From: Cordyceps javanica
Taxonomy: Eukaryota; Ascomycota; Sordariomycetes; Hypocreales; Cordycipitaceae
NCBI GenBank assembly: GCA_036850795.1
Contig: JAAECO010000003.1
Coordinates: 3,720,001 to 3,784,000 of the forward strand
DNA length: 64,000 bases
Direction of reading: 5' to 3'
Part shown: piece after piece, positions 57,824 to 64,000 of the stretch
Position numbering within the stretch: position 1 is the first letter of the stretch
Layout of the letters: each line of letters starts with the position of its first letter
Program-made: the position numbers and the translations under genes
The notes under the pieces: generated by a model
What the model was told of the DNA's origin: nothing
The model's input: only the letters and a program-made list of their open reading frames with translations
Databases searched by the model: none

Positions 57824-59055
57824 CTAAAACTCACCCGCCAGATAGTCCCACTCCGCAACGAAGCTGTCCTCAAAGTCCCTGCGGTTCTTTTGCGGTGTCC
57901 ATCCCAGAAGCTGGCGCGCTCGCGACGCCTGCGTGCGCGCAGACGACGAGAACCCCAGCTCCGCCACAAAGGGCGTCAGCGTCTTGCCCAGCTTTGGCGA
58001 GGCGGCCTCGAGCGTCTCCTCGCGCACCTCGGCCGTTGCCAGCCGCCCGACCTGCTTGCCGGCGGCGGCGACGCGCTCCGAGACCTCGCGCCAGGAGTGG
58101 TGGCCCGTCTCGTTGAAGTAGATGCCGCGTTTGTTGGAGGGCGGCAGGTCGCCGGCGCCGGCGCCGCCGGGGGCGGAGGCCCCGGTGACGGCGAGCACGC
58201 GCGCCAGCAGCAGCTCGTACAGACGGGCGAGGTCTTCAATGTGCACGTGGTCCCAGTGAGCCTTGCCGGCGCCGATCACGGTGGTGACGCCGTCGCGCTG
58301 CGCGGCGCGGATGATGGCGTCGATCTGGATGGAGGTGCGGTTGAACAGACCGCTGCCGATGCCGTAGATGGTGGGTGACATCAGGATGTAGGTGGTGATG
58401 CCCGCATCCTCCCCCTGCTCGAGAACCACCAGATCGGTGGTGCGCTGCTGGTATGGCTCGATATCCTCGCGCTTGCGCAAGTACGCGTAGATGTCGTCTT
58501 TGGAGTCGTCAAACACGTGCGTCTCGGTATATCGCCCAGTAATGGGACGGTCTCCGATTGACGATGTACCAGAGGTCTGCACCAAAACCGTTAGTGATTT
58601 CGATGTCTCTTGACGGACGCTGCACCGCGGAATAATGGACCCAGGTAAACTGACATGAATGAGGACCGACTTCTTGCCAGTAGCCTTTTGCCTGTCTGCG
58701 AGGCCGTTGATGATCGCTTCGGCGGCCTCGGCGTGGAAAGCGGACGCAGTATTAATCACAATGTCGTTTTCACTAGCAACCCGTCGTGCAACATCCGTGT
58801 CGTCGAGGCCCGAGAACACGATGCCGTTGACGCCCTTGGCCCTCAGTACATCGGCCTGCTCTTGTTGGCGCACCAGCGCTGAGATGGACAGGGCCTTGAC
58901 ATCAGGGTTTGGCGAATTGAGAAGGGTCGACAGTACGGAGCCACCACTGCCAAGGCATCAACGCTGTCAGTCAAAAAACGTTGTTTCTGCAGGCCAGAGT
59001 TCACCACTTACACGTATCCAGTGGCACCGGTGACGAGAACCTTTGTGGGCGACAT
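57824..59055 (-). CDS. NAD(P)-binding epimerase/reductase-like protein (extended SDR)
   Basis: Three exons, 59055-59012, 58946-58655 and 58576-57824, give 362 residues. The N-terminus MSPTKVLVTGATGYVGGS holds the Gly-x-x-Gly-x-x-Gly nucleotide-binding motif, completed across the first splice site. DIVINTASAFHAEAAEAII and LIH|TSGTSSIGDRP follow, the latter joined by removing a 78-nt intron that is itself stop-free and has a CTAAC branch-point-like element before GTGCAG. TTYILMSPTIYGIGSGLFNR and DHVHIEDLARLYELL are typical of extended SDR/NmrA-like epimerase families that act on unknown small molecules or sense NAD(P). A catalytic Tyr-x3-Lys is not obvious. An Ala/Gly-rich loop (ASAPGGAGAGD) lies near residue 270. 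The protein is cytosolic by absence of targeting signals. The exact substrate cannot be deduced. Confidence 0.88.
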
Positions 59056-60914
59056 GTTAGCAAGGGGAGACAGGGCTGAATCACGAATTGCGAGGGAAAA
59101 CTACCAGAAACTGTTTCCACCGAGAGCTAAAATTGGGAGTGCCCTCGGTATTTATGCTTTGCCAGATAAAAAGAAGCTATCCTGTAGTCTAGCCCTAGAC
59201 CGCTTGAAACTTTCCATGGCTCTGGTAAAGTCATAGCGGAGCTTTTCTCTCCGGCACGGTTCTGAATTACTAATGTCGCCATCCGCCGCGCTTACAAATG
59301 GCGACTTACCAATGCCAATGTGGTTTAAGCTCATGTAGCTGAGTTGACGGGATCAAGAAAGAAGCAGGAAAAAAATGGCACAAAAGAGTTTTCCGCTGAG
59401 TGTTAGATCCTGCTTATTCCCGCTCGTCGATTGGTGGCTCTTCCTTCTTGTTGTCTGTCCCCTTCCAAGGCTCTGCTTGGTAAGACTTGACTCATACTAG
59501 AAGATTGGTAGTCCTGAACGTAATCATACAATGTCAATTGAGGCTTGAAATAATTCACGGAAACCCTGTTCCAGTGGGCCTATACAATCTTGGATGACAT
59601 AGGTATTGCAATGCTCCGACGGACTGAAGTGTTTGTCTAGGTTCCGTAGTTTTTTTCGCCAAAATCAAGCAATTGCATCTTGAACATTATTCAATGGCCG
59701 GGTCAGTCACTCTATAAAGCCCATACTCCGAGCTGGGAAGCCAAGTATTTGAGTTATACGATGCCTTCAAAGACAGGGGGGACGCGCCGGCTGTGACTCT
59801 GCCGTGGCACCGGATGCCTGGCCTAGGCAGGAGATGGCGTAAAATTTGCAGATACAAGACACCGTAAAGGGATCTGAATTCGCGAATCACAAAGATGAAT
59901 ATAGTATGGAAACGAGCAAGGACTAGGTACGGGGATCGAGCTGGTTAGTCTCGTCTGCTTGTACCATAGTAATCTAAGGCAGCAGAGACTCGACGCGTCA
60001 ACTGTACGAGAGGGTGACAGCAGAGCCGTGGATGCTACGAGATGTAGCCAGCCTCAGGGGCGTTCACCAGTCTTGATTTAAAAGGGAATAGTATGGAATA
60101 CAAGACTTGATATATCCCTTCACTCAAGGCAGCATCCATGGACAGGTCAAGCGTGGAGTCAGTTAAAAAAAATGCACCCTGACAATACGCGGCACCACTT
60201 CTAGGCGTCGCTGTTAGTATTGATGGACCAAAAACGTTTTTGTGACGATGCTGTACAACCAAAAGACGAGAAATTAGTTGATTGTAGCTCGTGAGCCAAG
60301 TCGCATATGAACATCCACACTGCGTCACTTGCCAGGCACTGGCGACACCACGGATCTCGCAAGATGGGATGATGGTGCCTCATGAAGAGCTGTAATTTGA
60401 TCAATTTGTGATGGGCGGCTCTCGGGAAGACTTGAAATGGTCGCAGCAGGGCTTGGCCGGGCAACGTTTGGTATGAACCGCGATCAGGCGAGGCACTCCC
60501 TACGGCCAAGTTGTATCTCACTATCTCAGGGGTAGCTCTAATTACGAAGGTGTTTACGGCTTATCCCACACCATAAAAGTGTTCAAAATAGAAAAAAAAT
60601 GAAATTGATCAAAAAGTTCAAGTATCTCCCCATTTGGGTTACAATTATAATGAAGAATGATGCAATTCCAATCAATACATACCTCAATCATGAATCGTAC
60701 CCAAAATAGCAGCACGGTGACCAGATAATCTCTCAAGCACATCCATCTCGTGAATCAAATTTTATTGATGTATGATTGCTGATCTTCATCTCACACGGTA
60801 ACTCGTGCAGGTGCTTATGCGCACCATGGGATTCCGATATGAGCGAGTCAAGTGTGTGACGCAGTTTACGAATGATCAAGAGCTAACTGAACACAGCTAA
60901 ACCTTTGTCTATAA
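59056..60914. other. Intergenic region without a recognised gene
   Basis: About 1.9 kb between the epimerase-like gene and the MFS relic. Base composition is closer to even than in the gene blocks. Small minus-strand frames at 60521-60201 and 60328-60035 overlap and have no identifiable domain; they might be decayed coding DNA. Confidence 0.45.
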
Positions 60915-61100
60915 CGAAAAGGGCCAGCGGTGCCAGCGCGGTCGACAGCGGCCAAAATGGCCAGCATGCTCACAGCATTGATAAGCAGGCACAGGAGGAG
61001 CGTGTTGAGCGGCGCCCCCGAGCTTGTCACAGAGCAGGCCGCAGAGGACCCGCCCCGACGGCCGAAGAAAAGTTGAAAAGCCGACGTAGGACAGCGTCGC
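60915..61100 (-). pseudogene. Relic of an MFS (monocarboxylate-type) transporter
   Basis: On the minus strand three neighbouring frames carry consecutive pieces of one membrane protein: LFNFSSAVG (about 61095-61053), RVLCGLLCDKLG (about 61052-61018) and LNTLLLCLLINAVSMLAILA (about 61007-60945). Read together they match the loop and following transmembrane helix of fungal monocarboxylate-type MFS transporters (the Asn-x-x-Ser-Ala-Val-Gly-Arg ... Asp-x-x-Gly ... Asn-Thr pattern). At least two frame changes within 80 bases, and no extension of homology on either side, mark it as a decayed fragment. No intact transporter is present nearby. Confidence 0.6.
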
Positions 61101-62328
61101 CGGGCCGGACAACACGCCGCGGGCCACCAGCCGGCCCTCCGCCGGCGGCGCGCGCACTCGGGACGGTCGAGACGAGCTCAACCGAACGTGGCGCTTACGG
61201 TGGCCGTTTTCTACTTGTACTTGCCGTTTCGGTCAAGTGTGCGCTCGGGGAAAAGAAACGATACGATGAGCCGCGCAGAAAAGGAAAACGCCGGCCGGTT
61301 TCTGCTTTTGAAGAATCTACTGAAGCAGAGACGGAGGGACCCTTGAAATGGCCGGCAGGGCTCAAAAGCCTGGTGCTTCCGGGTTCCGCGCCCGTGGATG
61401 GACAAGATAGATGGATGGGTCTTGCCGGTGGCCGAGCGCCTGCTTGAGCTCACGCGCGCCAGAGTGAGTTTGCATGTGTCTTCTAGTATGTGTTTCTCTG
61501 TTGTGCCAATTGCGCAAGGTCGCTCGGCTCGTCTAATCTGCTACATGCCTTATCAAGCCCAATGCTATTTCAGCGAAAGACATCATCGTCCATCACGAGA
61601 AGTCGTCTCGGTTTGACCAGAGCAAGCAGATGGCAACGGGTGTAAACGGTTGACATTGCCCGCCAGCTTCTCGAGAGCGAATTCGAATATGGTCTCTTGA
61701 TTGTAGTGTATTGCATGCCGCGAGGCTGTATAAAACCACCCTGGAGGTTGCCACACCCCCTGACCATCCGTAGACCGGTAGTGTGACGGCTGCATCGGGC
61801 ATGCCGTCCCGGAAGCCTAGATTCTGCTGCGCCCGTGTCTCGCTGAGCCTCTTTTTACCGAATGCTGGGGGACCTGACATGGAATTGGGAAAAAGGGTCG
61901 GCCGTGTCCAGAAAAATCAAGGAAACTCGATCAACTAGCGCGTCGCCACATCCCAACCCTCCACCCTTTTCCTTCCCGAGTTTGGGCTAGTTCCTCCGGC
62001 GAGTGTGCGCCGCCGTCGGCTGCTCGACCCTGCAAAATGCACAAGGCGCAGGGCCATTTTATCTTTCCCCTTCCTCTCTCTCTCCTTCTCGCAGTTTGAG
62101 TTTGGCACATATTGAAAACATATCCGAGGCCCGGTGAGCACAGAAGAGATCTACGCTCTCTTGGAAGCATAAAGGCAAACAGTCTTACACCAGCGCTTCT
62201 TATCTTCTCGGGTGTTGCGACAGACTGCTGACCCAAGTTGCAAGCAACTGCTCGGGTGGACATCAAGTTGCGACGACGTATAGACAGACGCCCGGTTCTG
62301 CGTCAGTGTGATATTTTTCATCGATACA
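61101..62328. other. Intergenic region without a recognised gene
   Basis: Between the MFS relic and the GST-like gene. The first 350 bases are GC-rich and might be further decayed transporter sequence, but I cannot align them. Small frames at 61570-61880 have no motif. A CT-rich tract (62068-62093) precedes the GST-like gene. Confidence 0.45.
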
Positions 62329-63358
62329 ATGGCCAACGACAACAAGTCATCAGACAGCGAGGGCGACTACACGCTTCACTACTTTCCCTTTTCATTGTAT
62401 TCGCTCATGGTGCGGTTCGCACTCGGATTAGGGAGACAGCTAAACAGTGAAAATGCGCCTCGAGTGCAATTGAAATTCGTCAACCTTCAGGCGCAGGAGA
62501 ATTTAGGAGAAGAGTACCTGACCAAGGTGAATTCAAAAGGACAGGTATGTTGGCAGCTGCGTAGCGGGGGAGGAATTGCGTGAGAGCGCCATATGAGACG
62601 GCGAGAAAATGTAGAGCGGCGCCTTTACTCACGGCTGTGTTAATCAGGTGCCTTCTCTGACATCGACTCTGCTTGCATCGGGACTGAGTGACAGCCAGCA
62701 AATCGCCAAGTGGCTTTGCGAGAAGCAGCCCGAGCTGGTTCCGGCTGCGCACAAGGAAACCATTGACAAGTTGATGGAGAAGATGTATAGCTTTCATTTC
62801 AAGGCGCTCAATATACCACCGGAAGCAGCGGCCAATGGTATACCGAACGTTGCTGCTGCGATGCTCGAAGATTCCAGCATTTCAGAAAAGCACCGACGAG
62901 CCCTAGAAATCAAATCCATCTTGTAGGTATCTCGGTCCGGGGGCAGCCCCGGCCACCGTGTTGCTCATGGGAGAGGGCTGGTCATATCACGCTGGCAAGA
63001 AGCTGACACGAGCGACAGTCACGACACGCTGCATAGCAGGACGATAGAGGCGGATCACATTGCGCAAGTAGAGACGCACGTGTCTGGATTCATGGCGGAG
63101 CTAGCGGAGATGATCGAGGAGCACAAAACGGAAGGATCACGGTGGATCTTCGGGCAGCAACCGACGATTCTGGATGCGTACGCGTCGGCGCTCATGATCC
63201 GGCTGCTGGACAATAAGCGGCAGGAACTGCTGCCGGCCGGGGTCCAGGAGTATGCAAAGGCGGTACAGGCATCCGACGAATGGAATCAGATCACGCATGG
63301 GCGACCAACGGTATATGACGCGTCAATGGGCCCTGCAGCCGACTTGGATCCCAAGTGA
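62329..63358 (+). CDS. Glutathione S-transferase-like protein
   Basis: Three exons, 62329-62544, 62648-62922 and 63019-63358, give 276 residues. The N-terminal thioredoxin-like half reads YTLHYFPFSLYSLMVRFALGL, VQLKFVNLQAQENLGEEYLTKVNSKGQ|VPSL, with the usual Asn-x-x-Gly-x-Val-Pro turn restored exactly at the first splice join, then SDSQQIAKWLCEKQPEL. The second half is all-helical, with the N-capping-type segment QQPTILDAYASALMIRLLD of GST C-terminal domains (Thr-x-x-Asp-Ala). The family conjugates glutathione to electrophiles or acts in reductive metabolism in the cytosol. The second intron begins GTAGGT right after ATCTT; reading through it hits a stop at once, so splicing is required. The N-terminal catalytic residue (Ser/Cys/Tyr) is not certain: the region after YFPFS is FPFSLYS. 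Confidence 0.88.
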
Positions 63359-64000
63359 GGAGAGGACGATGGGCCGAGTACGGAGTAGAGGAGGAGCATA
63401 AGGCAAAGAAACCAGCTGATGAAGATATATGACGGATAATGAAAAATAAAAAGGGAACGGGGGAGTATTGCGGGCACAGATAGCAGGGCAGAGTAGAATC
63501 ACCTGGTAATCATGTTTTAACAAGATGCAAGAATAAAAGCGTGGAGTAATAAGTAGTGGCATGGGTGCTGATCGACAGGAGCTGCCCGTCACATCCATGC
63601 ATAGATGACGGGCGTCGCTCAGGATAGGTAGTTTAATGGCGGAAAGAGGGGCTTGATGGCTGCTGGCAGTCATGTCTACTCAGTAGAGTCGAATGCAGTC
63701 TGGCAATGTATCTGTTAATGAAAGTCGCAAAACAACAAGAGGACATGGACCAGACAATTTTACGGATATTGCGGCGAGGCACAACGGAGACAGCCGCGGA
63801 GCCACAGTCGGGGTTCATTCTCGGCTGCCACTGTGACTGGCGCAACAAAAGGGTAAAAAAAAAAAAGAAAAAACAGAGTGCGAGATGGAAAACAGCCCAT
63901 GCAAATGCGGTTACATATTGGCACGGAAATTTTACCATTGGCTGTTGATAATGAGTACTTATTAGCCGTGGCGGCGGAGGCGGCGGCGGCGGGCGGCGGA
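63359..64000. other. Right-edge region; final 35 bases GC-rich
   Basis: Downstream of the GST-like gene; AATAAA near 63532 is a plausible polyA signal. The terminal 63966-64000 is a run of GGC/GCG/GGA triplets. On the minus strand it could be the Arg-rich C-terminus of a gene lying to the right (reading ...RRRRLRRHG then TAA), but nothing more can be said. Confidence 0.4.

Noticed and set aside
60905..61447. 180-codon plus-strand frame near the MFS relic
   Set aside because: Arg/Pro/Gly-rich translation opposite the transporter relic; an artefact of GC-rich DNA.

Overview
This is a stretch of nuclear DNA from a filamentous ascomycete (Pezizomycotina; the protein types and architecture point to Sordariomycetes, probably Hypocreales, but no species can be named). 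Support: short GT-AG introns (about 50-250 nt, one outlier of 794 nt), mixed-strand genes without operons, GC-rich coding DNA with pyrimidine-rich promoters, and fungal-specific families (Hsk3 of the DASH complex, Pho85-type cyclin, ankyrin-type Osh1, yapsin-like protease, NACHT/NLR relic). I rebuilt exon structures by joining reading frames at GT-AG sites with consistent phase; in every multi-exon gene the summed exon length is a multiple of three. Eighteen genes and two pseudogene relics are supported.

Layout. 0-17.5 kb: N-terminal part of an RBM5/10-like splicing factor (off the left edge), molybdopterin synthase large subunit MoaE, a 142-aa unknown, a GPI-anchored aspartyl protease, an unknown fungal-family protein, a TesB-type (peroxisomal?) acyl-CoA thioesterase and a 1254-aa Osh1-type oxysterol-binding protein. 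19-24.5 kb: a broken NLR-like gene (alpha/beta-hydrolase plus NACHT), a RibD/Rib2-type deaminase, and a fructosamine-kinase-like gene. 24.4-30.4 kb: mitochondrial sulfide:quinone oxidoreductase, a LOR/tubby-like protein and a Pho85-type cyclin. 30.4-38.7 kb holds no convincing gene. 38.7-47 kb: the RNA helicase SUB2, RNase P subunit Rpr2, the tiny three-exon DASH subunit Hsk3, and a mug72-like ketopantoate-reductase-family protein with a long disordered tail. 47.0-57.8 kb is a second gene-poor stretch rich in simple repeats. 57.8-64 kb: an NAD(P)-binding epimerase-like gene, a frame-scrambled MFS transporter relic and a glutathione-S-transferase-like gene; the last 35 bases look like the edge of something GC-rich.

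Functionally the genes are mostly unrelated housekeeping functions: mRNA splicing/export (RBM5-like, SUB2), tRNA processing (Rpr2), kinetochore coupling (Hsk3), lipid transport and acyl-CoA hydrolysis (Osh1, TesB), cofactor/metabolite handling (MoaE, deaminase, FN3K-like, SQR). There is no biosynthetic gene cluster, tRNA, rRNA, CRISPR array or intact transposon that I can see. The most noteworthy items are the decayed NLR gene, the two long gene-poor intervals, the long first intron of SUB2, the degenerate nucleotide-binding motif in the mug72-like protein, and several introns that are multiples of three and stop-free.
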